This document shows, in pieces, positions 23,901-36,392 of a stretch of 64,000 bases of DNA. How positions within the stretch are numbered: position 1 is the stretch's first letter; every line of letters begins with the position of its first letter. The DNA comes from Polytrichum commune. Lineage: Eukaryota; Streptophyta; Polytrichopsida; Polytrichales; Polytrichaceae. A program made the position numbers and the translations under genes. The notes below the pieces were generated by a model. That model did not search any database. It was not told the origin of the DNA and saw only the letters and a list, made by a program, of their open reading frames with translations. The stretch is taken from NCBI GenBank assembly GCA_950295325.1, contig OX485804.1:60232533-60296532 (forward strand), in the 5' to 3' direction.

Positions 23901-26900
23901 CCAGTTTTTATGACTTTATTTAATATTTAATTAATTATTATTTGGTACAGTATGTGGGAAACATGCATGGAGATGAGCCTCTTGGGCGGGAATTGGTGCT
24001 TTACTTGGCAGATTGGCTCTGTGACAATTACTTAGAAGACTCCTTGGTGAGATTCTGTCAACTCTCTGTATATATTTAAATCCCATTCCAAATGTTGGTG
24101 CAAATTCTGTGCCAACTTTCTATACTTATTTATCTCTCTCGTTGGGACTGGTTTAGGCAACCCTGATTGTGAACAAGGTTCACCTACATTTACTGGCGTC
24201 CATGAACCCAGATGGCTTCGCTGCAAAGCCCACTCCTACACGAAATAATGCGCATGATATGGATCTCAACCGAGACTTCCCTGATCAGGTCTGTTGTCCC
24301 ACCCTACTACTTCCTGAATGATGTTCATCCTCATTTCTCTCAAGGGTTCCAATAAAACTTGATGCAAACACTAGAGCCTAGCATATCAAAGATGTCTGCA
24401 TTCTTTCTATCTTGATTTGAAAAAATGTATTGTGAAGGTCAGATACGTACGTCTATGGAACTATTGTATTTCAGTTCATAACTTCTAGCTGGCCACTTCA
24501 CCTCAGAAACTTCTATATTAAATCCAATGGTTTGGTGCTAAGGTGCTCTGACGACTTCTCAGAAAAAGCCTGCAGCAACTAGATGAGTCTGTTTTGTATG
24601 AGTTTTAGACTGAAAGGTCTGTTGATCAATAAGTTTCATGGGATGAGGGTTGGTAATGAGGAAGCTTGCTCAACTTGTTGACCTTAAAAAGAAGACAAGA
24701 AAGGAAGCTGGCCGTGTAGAATTGATCATTTATAGGGGCTAGCCAGTGTTTGTTGGTGGCTCATTGCAACATTTGTGTGCAACGGTGTACTTTTCCCAGT
24801 CTTATTCTGGTGAACCATGCATCCTAAACAATATGGACACTGTATCCGTTTGCATGCAGTTTTTTCCTCAGAATAATGTTGAGGAGAAGCGACAGGCTGA
24901 GACGCGTGCAGTTATGAGTTGGATTCGTTCTATTCGTTTCACAGGATCAGCAAGTTTCCATGAGGTGCATCAGGGTTGCTCATTGATTAGATATAAAGCT
25001 CAAATGTTGACTTCCACTTTCTCATGGAGGACTCCTTTGTTGTTGTTGGTTTTGGATAGGCCACTCCTTTGTCCAAGCTGTTGCCATATAATGATTGGGA
25101 TGCATTTGTGCAGGATCTACAGCTATTATTGTATGTGTGCCTTCGGCAAACAAAGGGTCTAAAATTTCTTTGGAGCTTCATATGTTTGATGAACATTCTC
25201 TTCCTGAATATGCAAACATTAATATAATTTGCATGCCTTATATCATGACTAATAATATTCAGAAACAGCAAAACATAGAGTTGTAAATAGTCATTTTCAT
25301 AGATTCTCTAATCTTTGTTCCTCAGAACACAATTTCATTTCTCAAATGGACAATTTGTTGAATCTTCTTTCTGAAGGCTTTAGTAAACATCATCTCATCA
25401 GTAGAACTAGAGGTCTTCTCTCTCTAAAGTTGGTACTCCCTCTGGAACTCCAACCTTTGGAGTGTTTCAAACAATTATCATATCCTTTTCAGATTCCTAA
25501 GAGAGAGGCTTGTCAAAGCCCTCTTAGCTTTCTTGAAGAAATTGAAGTTTCACTTCTGTTTCTTCCACTTTAGGGATTGTTTTATCTCACCTGATTTCCT
25601 TAAGTTGAAATTGAAGTCTTGTTACACATCCTAGTCAACAAAGTGCCTGAGTCTTCATGTTACCAGAAACTCAAGACTAGGATCCACTTTCCGGAAATGG
25701 ATACAAAGTTTGTGTATGGACTTTCCTGGTACATGTGAAGTTCTAATACGATGCCATTGTAGTTTTACTTTATACAAGCATGACATTGTTTTCCTCTTCT
25801 TTTTTTGTCACAGGGTGCTCTAGTTGCTAACTACCCCTATGATGGCACTCATGATCCCTCAAGGTATTTCTGTTTGTGTTGATCCTTCATTCTGCTCCTG
25901 AGAGGTCAAATTTTCATATGATATATGGTTCCTTCCACATTAATATGCAATTTTTTCTCTCTATATTTACCTGTCTACATGTTTGCCTGGTAACACTGCC
26001 TGATTTATGAGTACTTTTCTCTGAAAATCATTGTGGTCTGTGCAGCACCAAGTATTCTATCTCACCAGATGATAGCACTTTTAAGTATCTGGCTTCACTA
26101 TATGCAAAAAATCATCCTGTAATGGTCAAGAGCAAGGAGTTTTCTGGTGGTGTCACAAATGGTGCTGCATGGTATGTTCAAGACTTCAAGCCTTTAGTGG
26201 TTAATACATCTGTAGTAGGGTTTTCTTCTGTGGAGATGATTTTGAACCTAAGCCTGAAAGATCTTTATACTGTAGTCCAATTGAACTGTGTAGTAGACAG
26301 GTAGCTGATTTTAGCACGTGTTTGTGAGAATTTCGTACTGAGCCAATCTTTTAGTCCTGCACATCACATTCAATGCTCTCAGAAGAGGTTTTTGCTATTA
26401 TTGCAATGCTGTATTATCTTCAAGACAGGTCCTTATGGCTATCATTCAAGACAGGTCCTTATTTTGCATCAGGACTTGATGGTCCGTACTTGCTGTTTGC
26501 TGCTTCAAACTGATATACTGCACTAGGAGGGAATTGGGAGCTGAGAAATAGATGGCACTCAATATTATCTGAATTGTGACTATTGTAGGTACCCACTCTA
26601 TGGTGGCATGCAGGATTGGAACTATCTTCATGGAGATTGCCTGGAGCTTACTCTTGAAATGAATGAAGATAAATGGCCACCTCCTTCCAAGGTGCTTTCT
26701 AACACCCAACTTACCTGAGTCTGGTATGGTTTGAATTGAAGGATTTGATGTATGATCCTTAGCTGTGACCCTTTCAGTTATGCTGAGTATAGCCTAAAGA
26801 GGGGCTGATTATATTGCGGGTAGTGAATAATGCTTACTGTTTTAAAGGTTCTCATGACAAAGGGATGACTTTGGGTGTCTTCTGATCTGCCAGGTTGCTA

Positions 26901-28650
26901 AGATCTGGGATGAGCACCGTAAGAGTATGCTAGAGCTTGTGGCAGCCATGGCTTTGGTAAGTTATATTTTCAATTGAAGTGTGTAGATGCAGAAGAACAG
27001 TGTTGGTAAGAGTTATCACCTGTAAAGTCTATAGTGTTAGACATACTTCATTATGGAACTACAGATTTTCTGTTTTGAGGAGCCTCTCTCAAAAGATTAG
27101 TTTTCTGAGCAGCAGGAACCATGCTGCATGGAAATGGGGGTCATACATAAATTCCCATCAAGTCTGTGAGATTAAAATAGAACAGAGGTTGTGCATAATA
27201 GTTGTGACTTGCTGCCAGGATTCTAGACATTATAGTCCACATCTTTGTCAAAGAGAAGAAACAGATGGGCAAACCAACTAAAGAGCACTTGTTCACGTCA
27301 GTTTGATACTCTCCTGCATCCAGAAGGTCATGCTGCATTAAGACATAATGAGTAAACAAAAGCAGCGCTCAGATGCAATTGCTTGCTGGTTGTTTCAGTC
27401 AGGAGTACATGGCCGGATTATATCATCATCCACAGGAAAGCCTTTGGCCGCCACAATCGACGTCAGTGGCATAAGTCACAAGGTGCGTATATTTTTCCTG
27501 ATTCTTCTTGTCATCAATGTCCTCAGGTCCCAATAATCAGATACTGACCCTTAGCTTATTTATAAGTTTCTTAAGTTGTTCAATTCTACATGCTAATTTT
27601 TGTGGTGCATGTACTTGCTTTTGGCCCTCAATGCTCCTGTTACCGTCGATTAGGCTTGTATGGAGATTGCTGTCTTTTCTTGGAGCAGGAGTTTTGTTGC
27701 CATTGGTTGAGAATCATAGCTGGATTGCACTCTTGACCTGCTGGGAATAATGTGGGTTGAACATGGGCAATTTCTTTCAATACTAATCATGTTGTGTGGA
27801 TCTTGTATCTGCATGGATTTCAATAATAAGCTACAGTACATGTCTCAGTACTGCATTTCATACGGTGTATTCTGGTCTTTGGCTCCTTTGAGTCCACTGA
27901 AGAGCAGTGTCAGGATTCTAAGCTTGATGTTCGTTGTAGAAGACTCGACAGAAGAGAAACATTTAATTGTTGCTCCCGGTGTTGCATTTCTTTTGTTCTC
28001 CAGATCACTGCAAGTGCTAAATTTGGAGACTATCACCGCCTCTTAGCACCAGGGGAAGTTTATGAAGGTTAGTTTTGTGCTCCACTGTCTCCTTGGTACC
28101 TCAGTACCAGTTGTTAAAAAATCCATGTTGGATTGTTGCACTGGAATTTGGAACTTATTTTTGTTATTTGTGACATGCAGTCACAGCAAGCATGGTTGGA
28201 TATGATAGCCGGACAACATCTATTTATATGCCAGACGAGGGTGCTGTGATGTTGGACTTTATTTTGGATCCATTACCAACAGATGCTGAGAACCTTAGTC
28301 GTGCTCGACTTAGAGGTCAAGGCCAGTCTGGCAAGAATGGGACTACCAGAAAAATACCACCAGCGCCACAGCAAAGGGCTTCTGGGACAGCAGCGGATGA
28401 GGCTCCACCTCAGACAGAAGAGAAGCGACAGATGGAGATGGTGTCCTGGAAACCTTCCAAATTTAATAGGAAAGGATTTCGTTCACAGGCATTAATGCAT
28501 GATGAACTAGGATACGCATTGACGACGCAATTCCAGCTGCCTTACCTTTTGCTTTTGGTTGCTGTTACATTTGCACTAGGTTGTCTGTTATTTAGGGCTA
28601 GGGGTGGCCATCGCTACCAAACATGGCGTCAACGAGTTCCTAGAGAGTGA
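20941..28650 (+). CDS. SOL1: SOL1/carboxypeptidase D-type membrane metallocarboxypeptidase (M14), 14 exons
   Basis: Exons: 20941-21055, 22524-22638, 23504-23534, 23784-23840, 23951-24046, 24157-24288, 24860-24964, 25814-25863, 26046-26171, 26589-26691, 26894-26956, 27399-27482, 28004-28067, 28181-28650 (1611 nt, 536 aa; phases agree, GT-AG throughout). The N-terminus has a hydrophobic signal peptide (about 16-33). Zinc ligands are H112 and E115 in [12 protein letters not shown] and H216 in SASFHEG. The Asn/Arg substrate pair is N176/R177 in [10 protein letters not shown], and the catalytic Glu is E299 in [13 protein letters not shown] transthyretin-like domain follows (SGVHGRI, then [17 protein letters not shown]), then a membrane helix at about 502-518 and a short basic cytoplasmic tail. 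In Arabidopsis, SOL1 removes a C-terminal Arg from CLE peptide precursors; the same role is likely here. No broken exon seen. Confidence 0.94.
21120..21650. mobile_element. Inverted-repeat insertion in SOL1 intron 1
   Basis: ATTATGGTAAATACTGTG at about 21127 is inverted at 21615-21632 (CATCATTTACCATAAT). Between them, 21538-21563 is a tight hairpin with arms TAAATACTGTGG and CCACAGTATTTA. This suggests a small MITE inside the intron; class unknown. Confidence 0.5.
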
Positions 28651-29558
28651 AAGAGCTAAATATAGGGGGTTTGGGGGTAGGATTAGAAGCATCAATACGA
28701 TTTCCAAAGAACCACAACAATGTGGTTTGTATTATCTGGGTCTCTGGTAGAAATCACTAACATTTCACAAACAAGCCTACTAGTTGGCTAGATCTAGACA
28801 CCCCATTGATTGATATACTGAAAGATGGAGATACATAGAACGATTGGCTGGGGATTATACGAAGCTGTTGAGATTGATGTGGTTCAGATTATATATCTGG
28901 TACCTGCCCCCGCCCCCCTTTATCCATGATGAGAAACCCAGAAACCCTGCAGAGGGTAATTGTTAAAGTAAATGTCTTTGCTTTTGCTCATCGAATTTCA
29001 GTAAACCAGGTATTTTACCTAGTCCAAAGATTGGTTCAAATACTGATACGAATCTTTCAGTTAGATATTATGAACTGTCAGCAACTTACATCATTGAGGT
29101 GTACAATGATGGAACTCCACCAGAAACTCAATATGCCGAAACCTACTGACAATTTGTTCTTCCATGCAACATTGCTCAAGTACATACAGAAGATCTCCAG
29201 AAAATACTTGAAACCTTCCAAGGTAGACTAATTCTTGTGGAGACTATTAGGAGTGTTGAGGAGTGCAAAATTGTGGCTTTTAACTTCAAAAACTCCCTGT
29301 GCAGCTGCCCTTGTGGCTTGAGCCCACACAAGCTTGTACTGGTTCCTGTGATGCTTGGCTTATAAGACTTGGTGACTTTTAAAATTGTAGACATGAAAGT
29401 CATCATCGGAGCTAAAAATTGGAAGTTCAAGGTTGTGGTGGATCGACTCTCTGAAACCCATCGTAGTTGCTAAAAATTAATGCAATATTAGACAAAGAGT
29501 ACTGAGATACACCAGATAACTATTCTACAACCTTTTAATTGTTGGGAGCTATGTCTGG
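28651..29558. other. SOL1 3' UTR and intergenic
   Basis: Presumably the 3' UTR at first. Open frames further on match no family that I recognise. Confidence 0.4.
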
Positions 29559-29559
29559 G

Positions 29560-29780
29560 AAGATCCGGCGGTTAGTTGCAGATGAACCAGTTGAGTTCGA
29601 GAAAAATTACCAGTTGAAGTTCAAGACTTCAGGAAATTTACCGATCATTTTAGAGGAATCTATAGAATATACCTCAAATGAATAAAGCCAAACCGGAAGA
29701 TATTAACATGTAACCAGTTCGATTTAGAAACACTAGGATCTTGACCGCCTATGCCCCAAAACTTCCCAGGACCTGGTTGG
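29560..29780 (-). repeat. AACCGGTT repeat family, copy D
   Basis: Reverse orientation. The two ends are weak inverted repeats: TCTGGGAAGATCCGG at left and AAAACTTCCCAGGA at right. Blocks: GGTTAGTTGCAGATGAACC, TTGAAGTTCAAGACTTC, CATTTTAGAGGAATCTATAG, CATGTAACCAG, TAGGATCTTGACCG. Confidence 0.82.
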
Positions 29781-30135
29781 GAGAACCCAGAAAGAGAGGC
29801 TGACATAATGTGCTAATCAAAGTTTTGCCTGTAGATAGTACGTTCAAAATTTGATTAGCTAATGATTCAGGCATACTTATGACACACTTTTGAACTTCTT
29901 GACATACTTATGATTAACTGTTTCGACAGCCAATGAAATACACAAGGATTCAGACAAGAAGTGGAGGAATTGTCTTGCCATTAAGTAGGGCTAGAATTTT
30001 TGCCCTGTGACTTATGAACCCCATGTCAAAAGTGTAACAGGGTGGAGTGAATTAGGAATGTCAAAAATAAACGCCATCTAATGTGCAAACGAATGTTTAT
30101 AACTCCAACACACATTCCAATGCATATTTTCCTAG

Positions 30136-30245
30136 ACAGTGTCCGGGGAGATTTTCGGGCATAATTGGTCAATATCCTACTACCACAGTTTGTACTGGTT
30201 ACAGATGAACTAGCTGAGTTTGAGAAATAACCAGTTGGAGTTCAT
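30136..30245. repeat. AACCGGTT family, inverted end-to-end chimera
   Basis: The first half is the family's left end in forward orientation (CAGTGTCCGGGGAGATTTTC, GGGCATAATTGGTCA). The second half is its right end in reverse orientation (GTTACAGATGAACTAGCTGA, GTTTGAGAAATAACCAG). The middle of the repeat is missing. Confidence 0.65.
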
Positions 30246-30364
30246 CCAACCTAAACTCATCTATCCTAAACCCATCCATTGGGAAGGCGGAACCGCAAAG
30301 AGCTTTGATTGTCAATGGTCTCAATGACCCCAAATTTGTCGAGAAGAAGTCTATGGGCGATGAA

Positions 30365-30567
30365 AGCAGCTTCTGCGTTCTCATGAGGCCACGTTGCCTG
30401 TGCTTTCATGATCGTCGGATCAGATACTTTTTTCTCCAACCACCGATGTAAAAATATCCATCCGGAAGCAGCCTCTGCGCTCTCATGGGGCCACGTTCAC
30501 TGTGCTTTCAAGATCGTCGGATTTGATACTTTTTTCTTGAACCACCGGTGTAAAAATTTCCATGCGA
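30365..30567. repeat. Tandem duplication, 102-bp unit
   Basis: Two direct copies start with AGCAGC at 30365 and 30467. Shared blocks are CTCATG-GGCCACGTT, TGTGCTTTCA, GATCGTCGGAT, GATACTTTTTTCT and ACCACCG-TGTAAAAAT. Confidence 0.85.
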
Positions 30568-31780
30568 AAAGACCACAACCGAGCCACCACAATCCACCAA
30601 ACCGGCAGTTTGGGCGGAGAAACTTCCAGGTCCAAGCGAGAAGCGAGCAATGCACCAAAACCCAGATACAGGAACCGAGACCCATTTTTTCCCACATGCC
30701 ATGTAACCAGGGAAGGGAAGGAATTGAATAGAGAACTCTGGTGCGCTTTACGACAGAGACTTCGTCTGGATGAGTGTAGGGTTGTTGGCAGGGCTGATTT
30801 TTCACAAAGTTTTTGCCCGTCCACGTCCAAAAACCTTGAATTGAAAGGCAAAAAGAATTGTAACTCGTCCCAAAACCGGTAATTTCTAAACCAACCCGTC
30901 CATGGAAAGGTTAAAGAAAAAACAACCCGTCCCAAAACCGGTTTGAAAATGAAAATACCCGTCCCGCAAGAGGTATAGATAAGTCTCTTACAATGTTGGT
31001 AAAAAAAATTAGGAAAAAAAAACAAAAACAACAAAAAAAACCGAAAGATGTCGACATGTGATTGGTTGCACTTGGAAACAATAGGATCTTGACAAGTCAT
31101 GCCTTCAATGTTCGTCAGTTACCTGTCTTTTGCTGTTGATTCTCATCTTTCCAGTACACCCCATTCTAAATTTTGTGGTTGATGAATTAATGTATGTAGG
31201 TGAATCAAGCACTTCAAGATTGATATATTAATTGGGTATTAGTGGTTTGATTGCATCATGCTTATATTCACATGTCACATATGACATAATGTAACTGATA
31301 TTTGTACCATTTATTTTTTTAGAAAAATAATCAAACAAATCGTTATTTCTAGAACCCGTCCAAAGTGAATTCGACACGTCCAAAAACCGGTTCATTTTCT
31401 AAGAACCCGTCCACTGGAAATGTTTTCTTTTATGAACATGTCCCTGGACATGTTAGGGACCTTGTGAAAAATCACCACTGTTTGCAACAGGAGGATTCGA
31501 TTGGGATCTTGGTAGTAAACCAGGAGTCTGATCACGGAAGCTTGTCAACAATGAGTAAAAAGAGGGGAGGTGGAGGATTATATTGCCATGTATCTGAAGA
31601 ATGTCTGTCCTGGTTGCTCAGAATCCATGTCGGGGATGGGTTCTCCAATTATGTTGTGTGACAGTTCTGGATCGGAATTTGTAGAGCGGCGTGTGGTTCA
31701 AGAAAAAAACGTATTAGCCAGTGCGGATTGTTTGGTGGAATCCACTTGGGATAAGTCAGCTCCCAACTTTTAGGTTCTAC
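30568..31780. other. Intergenic with scattered repeat fragments
   Basis: Several ACCCGTCC and AAAACCGGT motifs cluster at 30850-30980 and 31340-31415. A partial AACCGGTT repeat (reverse; GAAAGATGTCGACATGTGAT, then TAGGATCTTGACAAG) lies at about 31042-31105. No gene supported. Confidence 0.5.
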
Positions 31781-31782
31781 TA

Positions 31783-32004
31783 CACTAAATGTGATGTTTA
31801 GTGTCACTTGCTATTTGGAATTAGGTAATGCTATATCTATTTGTTGTGTATTTCATATTCTTCCAACAAATGTTAAATTGGTTGTTTGTACATCATAGAA
31901 CATTAACAACTTTACTTGGTAAAGAAATAAACATCAGTAATAATAATAAAATACAACATTGAATGAATTCACATAGTAAGTGACACTAAATATCATATTT
32001 AGTG
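31783..32004. mobile_element. TA-flanked CACTAAA element, copy 6, internally deleted (222 bp)
   Basis: Starts CACTAAATGTGATGTTTAGT and ends ATCATATTTAGTG, with TA on both sides (31781-31782, 32005-32006). The termini are intact, but the body is shorter and unlike the 370-395-bp copies. Confidence 0.82.
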
Positions 32005-32006
32005 TA

Positions 32007-33785
32007 GTGTCCCCTTATCCACAATGTATGAGTTCACATAGATGCCATGAAGCCCTAGCATGTTTGACTACCCCATCAAATAAGTTCATGGTATTTGACT
32101 TGCCAAGATGTGTAACGTAGATAAGGCTCATTCGTTTAGTTTCCTTGATTTGGATGCCTATTTTCAGCTCTTAATCGGCAGTACAGTCGCTTTAATTCGG
32201 CGGGTGACTAATATATGGTGATTTATCCACCCCCTTTATGATATTTGGGTTAGTCACCTTTGCAAAAGCCAAACTACACCCAGTATCCTCTATAATTAGG
32301 AGTGTTATCCACCGAGCTATGACACATTTGATTTTTGTGCCCGAAATGGGTAAATTAGGATGCAATAACTTGGGCAAATTAGGAGTCCGGCATATGGATG
32401 TGAGGTGCTAACCAACTTGTATTGTGGGTATGATATAATGAAAAACAAATCGTCAACATATTATCTTACATGTGACAAGTCACAGACATGATGCAACCAA
32501 TATCGGCATTCAATTTGGTTTTCATTGGCAATGACCCATGTAGAATCTGCTAATGATGTTGTCCACTTACACAACATTGGACGATAACGAGTTCCCCCCT
32601 ATAACACCACATTGGGAAGTAGAGAATCTTTGATTTCAGAGCCTAGATCAACATCTTCCTAAACTCCGATTTCAATGATTTCAAATTCTTTGGTCCTCAT
32701 TTGCAATTGCTAACATGCTTAAGCTTCTAATTAATGCACGAATCCATTGGTTGGATGATTCCACAAAGTTGGAGGTGTCCACATTAGCCTCATCTACCCT
32801 TAGGACTTAAGAAAATTTGTTTAATATTTATGAATGGGGAGGTCTATTGGTTCACACCACCTACCTAGGAGAATCAACTAACATTGTGAGTCAATGAAAT
32901 CAACTTTGTAGAGAGCCCTCTATTCCACTCAAAATTTGCCATGTGTCATGCTCAAATTTGCCACAACCCACTTGTATCCCACTTGGGAATTACATTCCGG
33001 CACATGTAAAGGTGGGATAGGGAACCTTCTATAGTAACTCATATGCGAGCTAACCGATTGCACGGCCGCACATCCCAGTCACCACTAACCAAAGGTTGGT
33101 CAATTTAAGAGAGGATTTAAAGTTGACCGACCAAACTTTTGCTCAACTTGCCCAAGTTTTGAACATGACGATAAATATATTACATTATAATTATGTGGCC
33201 CACACCATTTATCTTTCATTATGATTGAAATATTAGACCATTGACCATTGACCATTGAAGTTGAAATTGTAAGGTTATTTTAAGATTTGAAGTGTATGCT
33301 AATTTAGAAAAATGTAAGAAGTAGTGTGGTCCACCTTATAATGGAAGATAGAAGAGAGGGGGGAAATGAGCGGTGGGCATTCAAGCCAAAAACTAGGGCT
33401 ACTCATTTGTAAAAGTTAATTAGCATTACGGGTATGGATGAGTTAAGATCTCTTCACAATAGCAAGGTCTCAAAAGTTGGTTAACTTCTATTTTGATAAC
33501 TTTTATTTAAACATGAATTTCAACTAGGTGGTGCAGCCCCAAGATAGATTAGCTCTCACATAGGTTAGCTACCTCATATGTTAGCTAACTCTCTCAAGTG
33601 GGCAGCGCGGGCACAATATAACTAATTCGAGTGGTTACTTACTCTACCTTGAGCCTTAACCGGGATGTGCAGTTGGACCCTAAGGGGGTTTGGTGAAAGC
33701 ATGTGCTCTATAGGTTTGCGGTTGTTCCATCTCAACTTGATCTTAGTAAAGTACTTTGGGGTCTAAGATGCATAACATTATTCAA
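32007..33785. other. Intergenic, nothing recognised
   Basis: AT-rich, no supported gene. A TTGACCA triplication at about 33238-33257 is the only local pattern noted. Confidence 0.4.
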
Positions 33786-33790
33786 CGACA

Positions 33791-33892
33791 TGGGCCCTCA
33801 AAATATAACAATGGGATGTTGGGAGTTCAATCTGAATTTGACTCAGCCCATGTAGCTTTTCGAACATCCCACCGTTATATTATGAGGGCCCA
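33791..33892. mobile_element. Short foldback element, GGGCCCT termini
   Basis: TGGGCCCTCAAAATATAAC at left is inverted at right (GTTATATTATGAGGGCCCA), giving arms of about 30 bp extending through GGGATGTT. Related sequence occurs at 58380 and 59945. Non-coding foldback or MITE. Confidence 0.7.
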
Positions 33893-34839
33893 CAAAATGA
33901 GAGTTGAATGTGCTAAATTTGCGTTCAACTTAGCTTTTGTATTCTTTAAACATGACTTATAAGGGGTTCTCAATGTTTTCACCTTCAACTTACATCGCAA
34001 CCACAATTTTGTGGCCAAAATTGTTTTACAATTAGCCATGAGGGTGGTAGGTGGGGTTTTTGGGAAGATGAAAATTGATGTAGTGCAACTGGTTTTAGAG
34101 CCATTGGATTTGTGGATTTGGAGAAATTGTATAAGGTGGAGCCATTAGAGGTGTCAAGCCGTGCAATGTGTGTGTGAATGGGAGATGTTGGAAAGGTGGA
34201 GGAGTTTTTCGACGTATCTTAGGTCTTGGGTTTGTGGTTGTAGGTAGTGGTTGTGGTGTATTTTTTGGAGATGCACGTGTGTTGTATGGATGTAATGTTA
34301 TTAAGGAGAAGTTTGTTGTGTAAAGGGTTGCATTCCTCATTATTTCCAAAGAGGCTTTCTTATGATTCCCATTCATTGTAAGAATCAAGGTATTTTTGTC
34401 TGCGGCACATGTACATATGTTTGGATGATTCCATTGGAATAGGTTTGTAATCAATCAGGACACCGTGAATGGCCTTTATGATATAGGCTCGTGAGTTTGG
34501 GACATAAGCGGGTGTGAGGGAGTGGTGTGGACGCCTACCAGGGGGGGGGGGGGGGGGAGAAGTTGTTGATATGCAAGGTGGGCTAGTTTTTGGTTGTACC
34601 ATTTGGAAGAGAATGCATTTTATTCAAAGAATTGATTTCTTGCATCATAATCTACTATAAATTTATTGTAGGGAATCGAGTATTTGTCAAGGACCTACTT
34701 ATGGTGGAGTTGATTAGGAAGGACTGCTTTGGTTTATTCTTGGGTAAGATTGTGTTGTACGTGTTGGTGAGCTTGACTACTTGTGTTGCAAAGACTTGTG
34801 GGAGTGGCTGAAGAAAGTTTTTAGGTTGTCAAATTAATT
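33893..34839. other. Intergenic with G-run
   Basis: No gene supported. A run of about 17 G lies at 34541-34558. Confidence 0.45.
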
Positions 34840-34851
34840 TTCTGAACCTTT

Positions 34852-35223
34852 AAGACACCACGGGCCTTAGCTTGGTGGTTAGGGCTCATGGCCCCCAATG
34901 AGGAGGTTGTGGGTTCTATTCCCCATGCCGGCGTGGTGCTCACCACCTTAGTCCACCCAACTATGGTGGGGGGTCCTTGGACCTTGTTGTATGGGTACCT
35001 CAAAGCCCTTTGGGGGGATACCATGTCCGGTATCTTCAAGGCACTAGTGGCTAGCTAGGAACTAGTATAGTGTGTCACTATAGTGTCCATCCTCGAAAGG
35101 GGAGAGTAGTATTGTCCCAATGTCCCCTTGTCTGATGGGCATCGGGTCATTGGCATTACGAACGGACACTTTATTCACGCCGGCCCCTTGTTAAAAAGGG
35201 ACCGGAGTTTCTATCTATCTATC
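34852..35223 (+). mobile_element. tRNA-derived SINE, 372 bp, with 12-bp target duplications
   Basis: The 5' part has RNA polymerase III promoter boxes: box A TAGCTTGGTGG at about 34868 and box B GGTTCTATTCC at 34912-34922, 44 bp apart. The body is non-coding, and the 3' end is a short TATC repeat (CTATCTATCTATC). TTCTGAACCTTT flanks both ends (34840-34851 and 35224-35235). Such a duplication with an internal pol III promoter is typical of a SINE mobilised by a LINE. Confidence 0.87.
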
Positions 35224-35466
35224 TTCTGAACCTTTCGTAAGACCTAAAAGAATTATGATAGAGATAGATCGTGGGCTTCCATTTAATGGGTTTGATATCT
35301 TTGTTTGGGTTGCAAAATTCTTGTGTAATAAGTATTAGATTTGAAGCCGTTAATGATCGCCTAACAAATCTTCAGACCTTGTACAGCCGCTAGCCCACGG
35401 ACTTTTTGGGCTAGCGGCTAACCTAATAGCTAATAGTTATGGCTGAAAATGGTTCTCGAAAAAAAT

Positions 35467-35625
35467 GGGCTAGCCCAGCTATGGCTAGATTGCGGCTTGA
35501 AAAATTATGGGCTAGCCTAGCTATGGCTAGATCGAGGCCTCAAAAAATATGGGCTAGTCCAGCTATGGCTAGATCGAGGCCTCAGATAATATAGGCTAGC
35601 CCAGCTAGTTATTAGCTAGCTAAAG
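35467..35625. repeat. 42-bp tandem array 1
   Basis: About four units start GGGCTAGCC/T at 35467, 35509, 35551 and 35593. The unit contains CAGCTATGGCTAGATCGAGG and CCTCAAAAAATAT. It lies upstream of the hAT fragment and is followed after it by a sister array. Confidence 0.9.
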
Positions 35626-35724
35626 ATAAGTCATGTAACTCAATTGGCTCAAGCTAAGGCCCAGCCATGTCACCCCTACCACTACCATCAAAATTTTAGG
35701 GTTGAGATCATCTGTCCATATCCA

Positions 35725-35815
35725 AGTGCTTCCAAGTGCAACCGGTTACATATATACATCTTTTGATATGTCTTTACTCAAAGTGGGCTATATTCTCTAC
35801 ATTCCTCTAAAAAGA
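35725..35815 (+). repeat. AACCGGTT family, partial copy
   Basis: GCAACCGGTTACATATATAC, then TTTGATATG, GGGCTATATTCTCTACATTC and CTCTAAAAAGATGG: the middle third of the family only. Confidence 0.65.
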
Positions 35816-35822
35816 TGGGTCG

Positions 35823-36104
35823 GGTGGGCTAGAATGTGACTTTGGCAGTCTAAATGATATCATTACTCCAAAGAGATCATCGCTTGGGGGAGGATTTGCA
35901 GAGGCATCAATGATGTTGAAGTTGAACAAACATCTAATGCCATACGATCCTGAAAAGTTGATCTTGTTGGATAATTCCGATTGGAAGAATCACATTCCCA
36001 AACGCCTTATTTTCGATGAGGAGTTGCAGATAGAGGATGATGACAATTTGTTGGTAGAGAATGATGAGCATCATGTTTTAGATATTGATGACGATGAGTG
36101 ATTT
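35823..36104 (+). pseudogene. hAT transposase C-terminal fragment
   Basis: An open frame from GLECDFGSLNDIITPKRSS through GGFAEASMMLKLNKHLMP to an acidic tail and a TGA stop at 36102-36104. It aligns with the C-terminal part of the decayed hAT at 14278-13862 (ALECDLSGTNDVIAP, GFVEASMFLKLN). The upstream domains are absent. The fragment sits between two 42-bp arrays in the same orientation. Confidence 0.65.
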
Positions 36105-36232
36105 TGACTGGTATGAAATATAATTGTATTGATGAGACAATGTCTCCTTGAATTCACTATATGAGCTACATGAATTAATTTATTAGGTCAGCTAGTCCAG
36201 CTATATGGCTAAAAACGGTACCCGAAAAAAAT

Positions 36233-36392
36233 GGGCTAGCCCAGCTATGGCTAGATCGAGGCCTTAGAAAATATGGGCTAGCCTAGCTATGGCTAGATTG
36301 AGGCCTCAAAAAATATGGGCTAGTCTAGCTATGGCAAGATTAAGGCCTCAAAAATATGGGCTAGCCCAGCTAGCTAATGGGCTATAAAAGGT
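36233..36392. repeat. 42-bp tandem array 2
   Basis: Same unit as array 1, starting at 36233, 36275, 36317 and 36358, and preceded by the same leader (CGAAAAAAATGGGCTAGCCC). It is a direct copy of array 1 on the other side of the hAT fragment. Confidence 0.88.

Noticed and set aside
30483..31100. 205-codon minus-strand open frame as a gene
   Set aside because: It crosses the 102-bp tandem duplication and an AACCGGTT repeat fragment, with low-complexity Phe runs; most likely chance.
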